Part shown: positions 26,143-36,003 of the stretch, in pieces
How the letters are laid out: the number at the start of each line of letters is the position of its first letter
Position numbering within the stretch: the first letter of the stretch is position 1
Assembly: GCA_020026175.1 (NCBI GenBank)
Contig: JAHHQV010000012.1
Span: forward strand, 1 to 57,153
Source: Phocaeicola sp.
Lineage (GTDB): Bacteria > Bacteroidota > Bacteroidia > Bacteroidales > Bacteroidaceae
Length of the DNA stretch: 57,153 nt
Direction of reading: 5' to 3'
Program-made: the position numbers and the translations under genes
Notes under the pieces: generated by a model
What the model saw: only the letters and a program-made list of their open reading frames with translations
Told to the model about the DNA's origin: nothing
Databases searched by the model: none

Positions 26143-28956
26143 TTATTTTGTAGGAGAACTCATGCTTATTTCAATCATGTTCTTTTGTCCGAAGAATTTT
26201 TTGGCAAATTGTTTCAGATCGTTTACTGATACTTCGTTAACGGTCTTTTCGTAATCCTTGTTCATATCAAAATTCATCCAGAAGTATTGGTTAAGGACAT
26301 TCATCCAATAACCGTTTTCCTTCTGGTTCTGATGGAATGTCTTTATCATATATTTCTTTACCTTGTCCAAGTCCTCTACTTTCGGACCTTTAGCTATAAA
26401 CTCGTCTATGCCGTTGTTTATCAGTTTGGTCATCTGTTCTCTACGTTGAGGGTCAGTATCAAAGAATATTTGAAATACTCCCTCTTCCTTCGGATATTTG
26501 TTTATTTTACCGCTGGTCGAAACACCATATGTACCACCTGCATCCTCTCTTACTGTTTGTGTATAGATAATGTCCAGCAGTTGGTGCATAATGCTCATCA
26601 TTACTCCATTCTTCTGGTTGTAGTCACATTTCCCCGATGCAATCATCAAAACAGTCGACTTGGCAGTCTCCATTTCTCTGGTAAAGTTGTTTTTATAGTT
26701 TCCCTTTCTCAGCTCAGGGTTCACCATTCTGAACTTTTCCTTTCTGTTTATTGATGGAAGACTTCCCAGATACTGCTCTATAAGAGGAGTTGCAGTAGCT
26801 TCGTCAATGTTTCCAACCATTATGAATGTAAAGTCGCTTGCATCAGCAAAACGGTCTTTATACAGTTCTATTATCCTGTCGTAGTCCAGCTTGTCAATAG
26901 ACTTTTGCTTGATATTTACAACTCTAGGATGATTGTTGTAAAGTGCTATGCTCAGTGTGTCCAAAAACGCCGTATTAGGATCTGCTTCTGCATTGGCAAG
27001 CGAAGCCTTTGTCCTGTTGATGAAAGAAGTATAGGCGTTCATGTCTTTTCTTGGAGCAGTAAATCTCAGATAAGTAAGCTGGAGCATTGTTTCCAGGTCT
27101 TTAGGTGAGCAGCTTCCGCTAATGCCTTCGTTAGTACCGTTTACATACGACGAAGCAGAAGCCATCTTTCCTGCCAATACTTTGTCGAGGTCCACCGAAC
27201 TGAAGTTGCCTAAGCCGCCAAGTTCAACAATCTCGTTCATCTTTGTAAATTGCAGTGCATCCTTGTCGTCAAACATAGAGTTCCCTCCCGGGCTGAAAGC
27301 CTTCATCTTTATTTCGTCAGCCTTGAAGTCAGTCTTTTTCAACACCACTTTCACTCCGTTGCTCAGAGTCAGTATTTTGCTGTCGTAAGGTCCGGCTTCT
27401 GTTTTCATCACTTTCCCCTTCTTTGGAGTTTCCCTCATCAAAGGTTCGTCAGACACTTTATCCACATAGGCTTCCAGTTTTTCGGCTTTCACCTTTTCCA
27501 GTATGTTTTTAATATCCTCTTTAGTAGGATATTTCATGTCTTCCTTGTCAGGGCAGAAAACAGCTATTACAGTGTTCTTGTCTCCCACTATCTGTTTCAC
27601 TGTTTCGTTTATGGCTTCCAGTCCTATAGTAGGAACTATCTTGCTCATTATTGCAAATTCGTTTTCTATTCCCGGAATAGGCTCGTTGTTAAGGAAGTTT
27701 GCTACATACTCTTGCACATACTGTCCGCTTTTAGTCTTGCTTCTTTCGTTGTAAGCCGATTCCAGCGATTTCAGGTAGTCAGCCTTTGCTCTGGCATATT
27801 CACTTTCTGTAAATCCGAATTGTCTTACCCTTTCTATTTCCCTTACCAAAGCTTCTGTCGATGTCAGTATTCCGTCTTCCTTTGCTACGGCTGCACCTGC
27901 AAATGCTCCTTTAGTTTTCGAGATAAGGAAATCTCCGTCCGAAGCAAAAGCCTGCAAGAAAGGAGGCTCTGGTCTCTGTGTCATTTCTTCAAGACGCACG
28001 TTCAACATGTTGCCAATCATCGAAGTGATATAGTTGAAGGCAAGATAACTGATGTTTTTTTTCATTTCGTCAGGTATGGCGTCATGCTTGTGGAACAGAT
28101 AGATGAAAGGCACTTGCTGTTCCTTATCTTTTGCTATCGTAATGATAGGCTCCACATTGTCTTCTACTGGGAAGTAGATTCTTTCAGCCGGATTCTCTGG
28201 CATTTCGATAGGCGAGAACATCTTCTTTATTTTCTCTTCCACCTTGTTTACATCTATGTCTCCCACTACAATGATACCCTGTAAGTCGGGTCTGTACCAT
28301 TTTTCGTAATAGTCCTTCAAATCCTTGTAAGGAAAGTTGTCTACCACCTCCATTATACCTATCGGAAGTCGATATGCATATTTGCTTCCTTTATACATCT
28401 CCGGGAATACCTTTTCATACATACGCATCATTGCACCCGTTCGTGTTCTCCATTCCTCGTGTATCACCTTTCTTTCCTTGTCTATTTCTTTGTCGTCAAG
28501 TGTAAGGTCGTTTGCCCAGTCATGAAGAATAAGAAGGCATGAGTCTACTACTGTTTCTCTGCTCACAGGAACATTCGATATGTTATACACAGTTTCGTCT
28601 ATAGAAGTATAAGCATTCAGGTTCTCTCCAAATTTCACTCCTATAGTTTCAAGCCATTCTCTCAGCGAGTTGCCAGGAAAGTTCGTTGTACCGTTAAAAC
28701 ACATATGTTCCAGAAAATGTGCCAGACCTCTTTGGCTGTCTTCCTCCAATATCGAGCCTACTTTCTGTGCTATATAGAAGTCTGCTTGTTTTTCCGGCAG
28801 TGCATTATGTCTTATATAATATGTAAGCCCATTTCCCAACTTTCCTATTTTTACATTAGGGTCTGTTGGTATCGATGGAATCTCTTGTGCAAATCCAGAA
28901 GAAATCCCACCTATAAATATTATTATGGAAATTGATTTCCTGAAGAATTTATTCAT
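26143..28956 (-). CDS. M16 family zinc peptidase (insulinase-like), exported
   Basis: A 937-residue periplasmic protein with signal MNKFFRKSISIIIFIGGISSGFAQ. The inverted zinc motif HxxEH reads HFLEH at residues 80-84 and is followed by the distal glutamate in the VIHEEWRTR helix, so the N-terminal half is catalytic. The second half (from about 500) repeats the M16 fold without the motif, as in other pitrilysin-type peptidases. It probably degrades small peptides in the periplasm. It starts 19 bp after trxB, the last gene of its operon. Confidence 0.93.
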   Translation of the reverse strand: MNKFFRKSISIIIFIGGISSGFAQEIPSIPTDPNVKIGKLGNGLTYYIRHNALPEKQADFYIAQKVGSILEEDSQRGLAHFLEHMCFNGTTNFPGNSLREWLETIGVKFGENLNAYTSIDETVYNISNVPVSRETVVDSCLLILHDWANDLTLDDKEIDKERKVIHEEWRTRTGAMMRMYEKVFPEMYKGSKYAYRLPIGIMEVVDNFPYKDLKDYYEKWYRPDLQGIIVVGDIDVNKVEEKIKKMFSPIEMPENPAERIYFPVEDNVEPIITIAKDKEQQVPFIYLFHKHDAIPDEMKKNISYLAFNYITSMIGNMLNVRLEEMTQRPEPPFLQAFASDGDFLISKTKGAFAGAAVAKEDGILTSTEALVREIERVRQFGFTESEYARAKADYLKSLESAYNERSKTKSGQYVQEYVANFLNNEPIPGIENEFAIMSKIVPTIGLEAINETVKQIVGDKNTVIAVFCPDKEDMKYPTKEDIKNILEKVKAEKLEAYVDKVSDEPLMRETPKKGKVMKTEAGPYDSKILTLSNGVKVVLKKTDFKADEIKMKAFSPGGNSMFDDKDALQFTKMNEIVELGGLGNFSSVDLDKVLAGKMASASSYVNGTNEGISGSCSPKDLETMLQLTYLRFTAPRKDMNAYTSFINRTKASLANAEADPNTAFLDTLSIALYNNHPRVVNIKQKSIDKLDYDRIIELYKDRFADASDFTFIMVGNIDEATATPLIEQYLGSLPSINRKEKFRMVNPELRKGNYKNNFTREMETAKSTVLMIASGKCDYNQKNGVMMSIMHQLLDIIYTQTVREDAGGTYGVSTSGKINKYPKEEGVFQIFFDTDPQRREQMTKLINNGIDEFIAKGPKVEDLDKVKKYMIKTFHQNQKENGYWMNVLNQYFWMNFDMNKDYEKTVNEVSVNDLKQFAKKFFGQKNMIEISMSSPTK

Positions 28957-28975
28957 ATTATATTGTTTTGATAAC

Positions 28976-29911
28976 TTATTGGTTCAAGAATCTTTCTACT
29001 TCTATGGCAGCCTTACATCCGCTACCAGCAGCTGTTATGGCCTGTCTGTAGTGAGGGTCTGCCACATCACCTGCAGCAAATACGCCAGGAACCTTGGTCT
29101 TAGGAGTATTCCCCTCAGTAATGATATATCCCACTTCGTCGGTGTCAATCCAAGGCTTGAAGATATCAGAGTTTGGCTTGTGTCCTATTGCAAGGAAGAA
29201 ACCGTCTACAGCTATGTCATATCTTTCCTCGTCGGCTTCGCCCATTCTTTTCACAAGATGCACTCCTTCAACTCCGTTGTCGCCAAACAGACCTACGGCA
29301 TTGTGTTCAAACAATACTTTGATTTTCGGATGGTTCAACACTCTTTCCTGCATTATTTTCGAAGCACGTAAGAAAGGCTTTCTCACCAGCAGATACACTT
29401 CGCTTGCAAGGCTTGCCAGATAGATAGCTTCCTCACATGCAGTATCTCCACCTCCAACTACGGCTACTTTTTTCTTTCTGTAGAAGAAACCGTCGCAAGT
29501 GGCACATGCGCTCACACCCATTCCTGCATATTTCTTTTCATCTTCCAGTCCGAGATATTTTGCAGTAGCTCCTGTAGAAATAATTACGGCGTCTGCAGTT
29601 ATTTCTTTTTCTCCGTCTACAGTAAATTTATATGGAGCTTTGCTAAGGTCGGCTCCTGTCACGATTCCTGTTCTTATATCAGCACCGAATTTCTCAGCCT
29701 GTTTTCTCAGGTCGTCCATCAGTACCGGACCGGTAACTCCTTCTGGATAGCCTGGAAAGTTTTCCACTTCAGTAGTTGTTGTAAGTTGTCCTCCCGGTTG
29801 CAGACCTTCGTACAATACTGGACTCAAGTTTGCTCTTCCGGTGTATATAGCTGCCGTATATCCGGCAGGTCCTGAACCTATAATCAGGCATTTTACGTGT
29901 TCTGTTGCCAT
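28976..29911 (-). CDS. trxB: Thioredoxin reductase
   Basis: A 311-residue FAD enzyme that reduces thioredoxin with NADPH. It has the FAD motif GSGPAGYTAAIYTGRA near the start, the redox pair in SACATCDGFFYR (about 135-140), the NADPH motif GGGDTACEEAIYL and the C-terminal FAD motif GVFAAGDVADPHYRQAITAAGSG read across 29019-29087. The length is standard. It lies between lolA and the M16 gene. Confidence 0.97.
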   Translation of the reverse strand: MATEHVKCLIIGSGPAGYTAAIYTGRANLSPVLYEGLQPGGQLTTTTEVENFPGYPEGVTGPVLMDDLRKQAEKFGADIRTGIVTGADLSKAPYKFTVDGEKEITADAVIISTGATAKYLGLEDEKKYAGMGVSACATCDGFFYRKKKVAVVGGGDTACEEAIYLASLASEVYLLVRKPFLRASKIMQERVLNHPKIKVLFEHNAVGLFGDNGVEGVHLVKRMGEADEERYDIAVDGFFLAIGHKPNSDIFKPWIDTDEVGYIITEGNTPKTKVPGVFAAGDVADPHYRQAITAAGSGCKAAIEVERFLNQ

Positions 29912-29973
29912 TTTTCCTAAAATTTTAGTGTGTGAATAATATAATATATTTATTTGTTTTTCAGAATCCGCAC

Positions 29974-30597
29974 TTATCTCAAGTCGATGATTTCAGCGTC
30001 AGAATGTGCATCCATGTCAAACCTGAAATTATCTTCCGAGAGTTTGTCGTTTTTCTGATATTTCTTTACAGTTATAATTTCTTTCTCTGCCTCCGAATAA
30101 ATGAATTCTATATTTATAGGTTCCATTTTCGGGTTTATAAGCACCTTCATACATTCATAATACTGTTGTATTTCTGGTGTTAGTATAATTTCGTCACAGG
30201 TCTCCCCGCCGAATTTCTTTTTTCCGGCATATTTATAGTTGAATCCCTCCTCATACATTCTCAATATCGAATAAGGGTTTATCAAGTTCTGCTCTTCAAT
30301 GGTAGGAGTTGATATATTCACCTCGTTGTTGGCCTCTATATAGCTCCATTGCGTCACTCCGTCAAACCATGTCTTTACACCGTCACAGTCCACCATGAAC
30401 ATATTGTTTTTCAGCGAAATTGTTCCGTTCACCGAGCCGCCGAATTTTATATCAACACCTCCCAGTTTCTCGTATGCTGCAGTTACGCTTTGCAGTATTT
30501 CTTTTGCTTTCTCATCTTTCTGTGCATAAATGTCAATGTTTTGAGTCAGTAACAATAAAGAAGCAATCCATAAGTTTTTTATTGATTTTATATTCAT
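29974..30597 (-). CDS. lolA: LolA-like outer-membrane lipoprotein carrier
   Basis: A 207-residue exported protein, signal up to about IDIYAQ. The remainder follows the LolA half-barrel: FGGSVNGTISLKNNMFMVD early, a hydrophobic strand with WSYIEANNEVNIS, and FDMDAHSDAEIIDLR at the end, a Bacteroidetes-type LolA tail. It would carry lipoproteins from the inner to the outer membrane. Similarity to E. coli LolA is weak by eye, so the name rests on size, fold outline and position between ftsK and trxB. Confidence 0.8.
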   Translation of the reverse strand: MNIKSIKNLWIASLLLLTQNIDIYAQKDEKAKEILQSVTAAYEKLGGVDIKFGGSVNGTISLKNNMFMVDCDGVKTWFDGVTQWSYIEANNEVNISTPTIEEQNLINPYSILRMYEEGFNYKYAGKKKFGGETCDEIILTPEIQQYYECMKVLINPKMEPINIEFIYSEAEKEIITVKKYQKNDKLSEDNFRFDMDAHSDAEIIDLR

Positions 30598-30637
30598 ACC
30601 AGTATCATGTTAAAGATGAAATATACGGTTCTTATTA

Positions 30638-33442
30638 TCAGTTGTTTCTTAGTGCCGACAGTCTCATCTGCAAGTCCTCTTCACTTATGCAGATGACATC
30701 TCTTGCCTTGCTACCATTAGCCGGACCAACTATACCTGCTCTTTCCAGCTGGTCCATTATCCTACCCGCTCTGTTGTAACCAAGCGACAGCTTTCTTTGT
30801 ATAAGCGAGGTAGAACCTTGCTGGTGATAGATAATCAGTCGTGCAGCTTCTTCAAACATAGGGTCCAGTCTGTTCATGTCCACATCCGCAGCACCTCCGG
30901 CATCTGCATTTTCGTCCACATATTCAGGCAGCATAAATGCAGTAGGGTAGCCCTGTTGTCTGCTTATATATTCGGCTATCTTTTCCACCTCCGGAGTATC
31001 TACAAAGGCACACTGTACACGCACAGGGTCATTCCCCTGCAAGTAGAGCATATCACCCTTACCAATCAGTTGCTGTGCTCCCGGACGGTCTAATATGGTT
31101 CTCGAGTCCATCATCGAAGCAACTCTGAAAGCTACACGCGCAGGGAAGTTTGCTTTGATGGTACCTGTAATGATGTTAGTAGTAGGTCTCTGTGTAGCAA
31201 TGATGGCATGTATCCCTACAGCACGAGCCAGCTGTGCAATACGGCAAATCGGAAGTTCCACCTCTTTGCCTGCTGTCATAATCAGATCACCGAATTCATC
31301 AATTATAATCACAATATAAGGCATAAACCTGTGTCCGTTTTCAGGATTCAACTGTCGGTTTATGAATTTGGCGTTATATTCCTTAATGTTTCGGCATCCT
31401 GCTTTTTTCAGCAAGTCATATCTGCTGTCCATTTCCACACAAAGAGAGTTTAGTGTCTGTACCACCTTGGTCACATCTGTTATGATGGCATCGTCTCCGT
31501 CAGGAAGTTTGGCAAGGAAATGCTTTTCAATAGGAGCATATATTGCAAATTCCACTTTTTTAGGATCGATGATAACGAATTTCAGTTCGCTTGGATGCTT
31601 TTTATATAACAATGAAGTCACTATTGCATTTAGACCCACAGATTTACCTTGTCCTGTAGCACCCGCCACCAGCATATGTGGAGCTTTTGCCAGGTCTACC
31701 ATGAACACCTCATTAGTGATAGTCTTTCCAAGAGCCACAGGCAGGTCGTAAGTAGTCTCTAGAAACTTTTTGCTTGCCAGTACAATGCTCATAGGCACTA
31801 TTTTAGGGCTTGCGTTAGGGACCTCTATACCTATTGTACCTTTCCCAGGTATAGGCGCTATAATTCTGATGCCCAGTGCCGAAAGGCTTAATGCTATATC
31901 ATCTTCCAGATTTCGTATTTTTGATATTCTCACTCCCTCAGCCGGAGTTATTTCATACAGAGTGATAGTAGGTCCCACATTAGCCTTGATTGACGAAATC
32001 TCTATACCGAAGCTCCTCAACACTTGTATGATTCTGTTCTTGTTGGCATTCTGCTCTTCCATGTCGATGCTTGGTCCCTCATCCGGGTAAGTCTTCAGAA
32101 GGTCAAGAGTAGGAAACTTATACAATTCCAAGTCTAGACGTGGATTATAAGGGATATTTATATTACCTCTTTTGTCCACAGTCTCCTCCTTCACCGGTTC
32201 TATTTCAAAGGCAGGCTCTTCATTGTCTTTATCAGCCGTCATGCCTTGTCTGCCCGGTTTTTCTATAGGCTTGTCATACTGTCTTCCCATATTCACGTTG
32301 TCGTTAATATTGTCGTCCAGAGACAGCTCTATGCTGTTGTCCTCTTTTTCGTCAGAAAGGATACCTTCATCAGCCGTATCATCTTCATACACTCCATCAT
32401 TTGCGTTATCATAAGTTGATGGTCTCATCACAGTCTCCTTAGGCTCTGTAATGATAGGTTTTACTATATCCGCTTCATGATTTTTCCCCTCATAAGTGTA
32501 ACTCTTTGTCACACTGCTCATGTCATCTGCTGCAATGTTGCTGTTTGCTGAGCCGTTATTCCCTTTGTCATCACTGTTGCCGATATTTTCATCACCTTTA
32601 TCAGCCTTCTTTTTGCCGAACAATCTCCCCAAGAGTCCACCTGGAACAAACTTTTCATACCATTTAGTCTTGATAGTCTTTTCAGTTTCCTCTTCATTAT
32701 CAATTCCCTCTTCTACCGTTTTTTCCGCCGTGTCGTTTTCGCAAGATATTTCTGCATCGCTAGTCTCTTCCTTATAAACTTCGTCAGCAACATTTTCAGG
32801 CATAGCCTTTTCACCTATTCTTATAAAGCTAGGATGAAGCGCCTTTCTCACCACGTCCATAGTATCTCTTCTTATTATCACACCTATTATGATGCCTGTA
32901 GCCAATATACACAGAAAAACCCCCGGTGCCCCAATCATCGATTCCAGCCATAAAGACACATTATATCCGTGCATACCTCCAGGATAGATAAACGAGTTTT
33001 CAAACAGATTGTTGAATATGAATCCCAAAGCTATCGACATCCAGTACATTATAGTCATCGAGCCGACAAACCATTTCCAGACCTTAAAGTCGTATGCTTT
33101 CATCAGTTTCGTTCCTGCTATCAGGAAAATCAGTACTATGAAGTACGAAGGAAAGCCAAAACATCCGTTTATGAAAAATTCCGCCAGTCTGGCACCAGCC
33201 GGTCCCGTATGGTTCTGTATTGTTTCAGAACTGTCTCCGACATTGCCTGTCAGAATACTTTGGTCAGCCCCTCCAGCCGAAACGAACGAAGTAAAGGCCA
33301 GAAACAGATATACCCCGAACATCAGACATATCAGTCCTCCTATAAAATGTCCTGTTTCCCCGTTTATTGCAGTCTTCAGTTTTCCCACTTTATAGTCATT
33401 GCCAGTTATGGTAGTTTTATTGTTGTCTTTCTTATTACCCAT
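30638..33442 (-). CDS. ftsK: DNA translocase FtsK
   Basis: FtsK couples chromosome segregation to cell division. The N-terminus has four membrane helices up to about residue 190, and then an acidic, low-complexity linker to about 440. The motor has the beta-type start FPTLDLLKTYP, Walker A GATGQGKS near 595 and Walker B IIIDEFGDL near 714. The C-terminal winged-helix gamma domain (TSLIQRKLSLGYNRAGRIMDQLE read across 30723-30791) recognises polar DNA sequences. ATG 33442 is chosen because it begins the basic MGNKKDNNK leader. A -7 box TATATTTG (reverse) lies at 33476-33483. First gene of the operon. Confidence 0.96.
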   Translation of the reverse strand: MGNKKDNNKTTITGNDYKVGKLKTAINGETGHFIGGLICLMFGVYLFLAFTSFVSAGGADQSILTGNVGDSSETIQNHTGPAGARLAEFFINGCFGFPSYFIVLIFLIAGTKLMKAYDFKVWKWFVGSMTIMYWMSIALGFIFNNLFENSFIYPGGMHGYNVSLWLESMIGAPGVFLCILATGIIIGVIIRRDTMDVVRKALHPSFIRIGEKAMPENVADEVYKEETSDAEISCENDTAEKTVEEGIDNEEETEKTIKTKWYEKFVPGGLLGRLFGKKKADKGDENIGNSDDKGNNGSANSNIAADDMSSVTKSYTYEGKNHEADIVKPIITEPKETVMRPSTYDNANDGVYEDDTADEGILSDEKEDNSIELSLDDNINDNVNMGRQYDKPIEKPGRQGMTADKDNEEPAFEIEPVKEETVDKRGNINIPYNPRLDLELYKFPTLDLLKTYPDEGPSIDMEEQNANKNRIIQVLRSFGIEISSIKANVGPTITLYEITPAEGVRISKIRNLEDDIALSLSALGIRIIAPIPGKGTIGIEVPNASPKIVPMSIVLASKKFLETTYDLPVALGKTITNEVFMVDLAKAPHMLVAGATGQGKSVGLNAIVTSLLYKKHPSELKFVIIDPKKVEFAIYAPIEKHFLAKLPDGDDAIITDVTKVVQTLNSLCVEMDSRYDLLKKAGCRNIKEYNAKFINRQLNPENGHRFMPYIVIIIDEFGDLIMTAGKEVELPICRIAQLARAVGIHAIIATQRPTTNIITGTIKANFPARVAFRVASMMDSRTILDRPGAQQLIGKGDMLYLQGNDPVRVQCAFVDTPEVEKIAEYISRQQGYPTAFMLPEYVDENADAGGAADVDMNRLDPMFEEAARLIIYHQQGSTSLIQRKLSLGYNRAGRIMDQLERAGIVGPANGSKARDVICISEEDLQMRLSALRNN

Positions 33443-33582
33443 AGTCTTTTTGTTGTCATTTATGAAAAAGTAATGCAAATATAATGTTTTACCAATTACT
33501 TTCCTACAGAACTTCGCCTATAATATAATGTATGAGAAAAAATTTTTATCTTTGCAGAAGTTTTTTATTCCATTCAATAAAT

Positions 33583-34113
33583 ATGAAATCAAAGAATCAA
33601 CCAATATTTGATGCAAATACAGTAGAGTTTGTTACGGTTGCTGCCGAATTCTGTGGATTTTTAGAACGCACTATGGAATTACAGCTTTCCGAGTTTGTAG
33701 ACCGTAGCCTGAAACTTCTTCCCTTATTATATCTCAAGGCATCTTTGTTGCCCGAATGTGAGCCTGTCGATGACATCGAGCCGGAGACTTTCGTTACAGA
33801 AACAGATTACGAACACGTACGCAGCATGATAGCAGTACAGTTAGGTCCCGACGACGATTATCTTGAAGTCTTCCTCGACGAGATGGCATACAGCGATACT
33901 CCTATCAAGCAGAACATTTCCGAAGGTCTTGCCGATATTTACCAGCCTCTTAAAGATTTCGTGTGTGTATATAGCCTTGGCTATGACATGACCATGAATG
34001 ATGCGCTTTACAGGTGCAAGTGTCATTTTGCCGAATATTGGGGTAGGGCTCTCACCAATGTAATGCGTGCCTTACACAATATCAAGTATCATTCAGAAAA
34101 TTTAGACGATTAA
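33583..34113 (+). CDS. DUF5063 family protein
   Basis: A 176-residue acidic cytosolic protein starting MKSKNQPIFDANTVEFVTVA. I recognise it as DUF5063, a Bacteroidetes family usually located just before an exonuclease gene (memory, not searched). No catalytic motif is visible. A TATCTTTG -7 box lies at 33547-33554, so the ATG at 33583 gives a short leader. The longer frame from 33532 would start upstream of that box. It is followed after 19 bp by the RNase D-like exonuclease and then the methyltransferase, forming one operon. Confidence 0.75.
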   Translation: MKSKNQPIFDANTVEFVTVAAEFCGFLERTMELQLSEFVDRSLKLLPLLYLKASLLPECEPVDDIEPETFVTETDYEHVRSMIAVQLGPDDDYLEVFLDEMAYSDTPIKQNISEGLADIYQPLKDFVCVYSLGYDMTMNDALYRCKCHFAEYWGRALTNVMRALHNIKYHSENLDD

Positions 34114-34132
34114 GAAAAAGAATCCTATAATA

Positions 34133-34726
34133 ATGTCACATTTTCAATCTATAATAGACAAGAAACTTGTTTCCGAGATGCCAAGAGAGTCATTCCCAGG
34201 ACGCATAATCATCATCTACACCGAGTCGGATGCCCGTAAGGCTGTAAACTACCTCAACAGTTGTAAGGTGGTAGGTATAGATACCGAAACCCGTCCTTCC
34301 TTCAAGAAAGGCAAGAACAACAAGGTAGCACTTCTTCAGGTTTCCACAGCCGATACATGTTTTCTGTTTCGTCTTAACCACATCGGCATACCCGATTTCC
34401 TTTCCGAATTTCTTCAGAACGATGTCCTTAAAATAGGCTTGTCTCTCAGGGATGACTTCAATATGCTTTGCCGTTCCAACAAGAACGAGGCAAATATCCG
34501 TGAAGGCAACTGGATAGAGCTTCAGGATTTCGTGCCACGTTATGGCATACAGGAGAAGAGTTTACAGAAGATATATGCTATTCTTTTCGGAAAGAAGATT
34601 TCCAAAAGCCAGCGCCTGTCCAATTGGGAGGCAGATGTACTGACCGATGCACAGCAGCTTTATGCAGCGACCGATGCATGGGCTACACTCATGATTTACA
34701 ACAAACTTGTCAATACTCAACTTTAG
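34133..34726 (+). CDS. RNase D-like 3'-5' exonuclease domain protein
   Basis: A 197-residue DEDD-superfamily exonuclease. Exo I is VVGIDTETRPSF with the DxE pair, Exo II is KIGLSLRDDFNML with Asp, and Exo III is YAATDAWATLMIYNKL with Tyr and Asp (DEDDy type). It lacks an HRDC domain, so it is a minimal single-domain exonuclease. The substrate, RNA or DNA, is not settled. It sits between the DUF5063 and RlmI-like genes, 21 bp from the latter. Confidence 0.88.
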   Translation: MSHFQSIIDKKLVSEMPRESFPGRIIIIYTESDARKAVNYLNSCKVVGIDTETRPSFKKGKNNKVALLQVSTADTCFLFRLNHIGIPDFLSEFLQNDVLKIGLSLRDDFNMLCRSNKNEANIREGNWIELQDFVPRYGIQEKSLQKIYAILFGKKISKSQRLSNWEADVLTDAQQLYAATDAWATLMIYNKLVNTQL

Positions 34727-34747
34727 AATATCAATTAAAAGACTAAA

Positions 34748-35929
34748 ATGAATAAAGTTTACTTAAAACCACGTAAAGAAGAATCGTTGCTTCGTTTCCA
34801 CCCTTGGGTTTTTTCGGGTGCTATAGCGCGTATCGAAGGTAACCCCGAAGAGGGAGAAGTTGTAGAAGTTTATACTTCCGATAAACAATATATAGCCTCA
34901 GGACATTACCAGATAGGAAGCATAGCAGTGCGTGTACTTACATTCCAGCACGAAGAGATTGACCACAATTTCTGGGTGCGTCGTCTTTCGGTTGCCAGAG
35001 ACTTACGTATGGCTCTTCGTCTCATAGATACACCTACCAACAATGCCTGCCGTCTTGTACATGGCGAAGGCGATAATCTTCCGGGACTTATTATTGACAT
35101 CTACGACCACACTGCCGTCATGCAGGCACATTCGGCAGGAATGCATCTCTACCGTCATCAGATAGCCGAAGCCCTGAAGGAAGTGATGGGCGATACTATA
35201 CACAACATTTACTACAAGAGTGAGACAACTCTTCCTTACAAGGCCGATTTGGAGTCTACCGAAAACGGATTCCTCTTGGGAGGCAGTGCAGAGAATGTGG
35301 CAAAGGAAAACGGTCTGCTTTTCCATGTCGATTGGTTGAAAGGACAGAAAACAGGATTCTTTGTCGACCAGCGTGACAACCGTTCCCTTCTTGAACATTA
35401 TTCACACGGACGTAATGTACTCAATATGTTCTGCTACACTGGCGGATTCTCGTTCTATGCTATGCGTGGAGGAGCCAACCTTGTACACTCGGTTGATAGT
35501 TCCTCAAAGGCCATCGACCTTACCCGTGCCAATGTAGAGCTCAATTTCCCTGGCGACAATCGTCACGAAGCTTATGCCGAAGATGCCTTCAAGTATCTCG
35601 ATAGGATGGGGGGAGAGTACGACCTTATCATCCTCGACCCTCCTGCATTTGCCAAGCATCGTGGAGCCTTGCGTAATGCCCTTCGCGGATATACCAAGCT
35701 CAATGCCAAGGCTTTCGAGAAGATTCGTCCGGGAGGAATACTTTTCACATTCTCATGTTCGCAGGTAGTCAGCAAGCAGGACTTCCGCAATGCCGTCTTT
35801 ACAGCTGCTGCACAGAGCGGACGCAGCGTAAGGATAATGCACCAGCTCACCCAGCCCGCCGACCATCCTGTTAATATCTATCATCCCGAAGGTGAGTACC
35901 TCAAGGGACTTGTACTTTATGTAGAATAA
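34748..35929 (+). CDS. rlmI: RlmI-like 23S rRNA cytosine-C5 methyltransferase
   Basis: A 393-residue class I SAM-dependent methyltransferase. The N-terminal PUA domain (KPRKEESLLRFHPWVFSGAI) is followed by a Rossmann fold with VLNMFCYTGGFSFYAM as motif I, LIILDPPAFAKHR as motif IV and FTFSCSQVV as motif VI with the catalytic cysteine. It fits RlmI (m5C1962 of 23S rRNA) by domain order. The last gene of its operon; its stop codon lies inside the terminator stem. Confidence 0.88.
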   Translation: MNKVYLKPRKEESLLRFHPWVFSGAIARIEGNPEEGEVVEVYTSDKQYIASGHYQIGSIAVRVLTFQHEEIDHNFWVRRLSVARDLRMALRLIDTPTNNACRLVHGEGDNLPGLIIDIYDHTAVMQAHSAGMHLYRHQIAEALKEVMGDTIHNIYYKSETTLPYKADLESTENGFLLGGSAENVAKENGLLFHVDWLKGQKTGFFVDQRDNRSLLEHYSHGRNVLNMFCYTGGFSFYAMRGGANLVHSVDSSSKAIDLTRANVELNFPGDNRHEAYAEDAFKYLDRMGGEYDLIILDPPAFAKHRGALRNALRGYTKLNAKAFEKIRPGGILFTFSCSQVVSKQDFRNAVFTAAAQSGRSVRIMHQLTQPADHPVNIYHPEGEYLKGLVLYVE

Positions 35930-35977
35930 AACACAATAGCCATGACTCTTATCATCAAGTCATGGCTATTGTGTTTT
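35928..35977. terminator. Bidirectional terminator with a 20-bp stem
   Basis: AAAACACAATAGCCATGACT (35928-35947) pairs perfectly with 35958-35977. It is located between the RlmI-like gene (+) and the DUF5723-like gene (-) and overlaps the last bases of the RlmI-like stop codon. Confidence 0.92.
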
Positions 35978-36003
35978 ATAATACTTCAGCAACAGCTGCT
36001 ACA

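Noticed and set aside
27250..28284. A 344-codon forward ORF opposite the M16 peptidase
   Set aside because: Composition is Phe/His/Ser-rich as expected of an antisense frame; the M16 gene on the other strand has full motifs.
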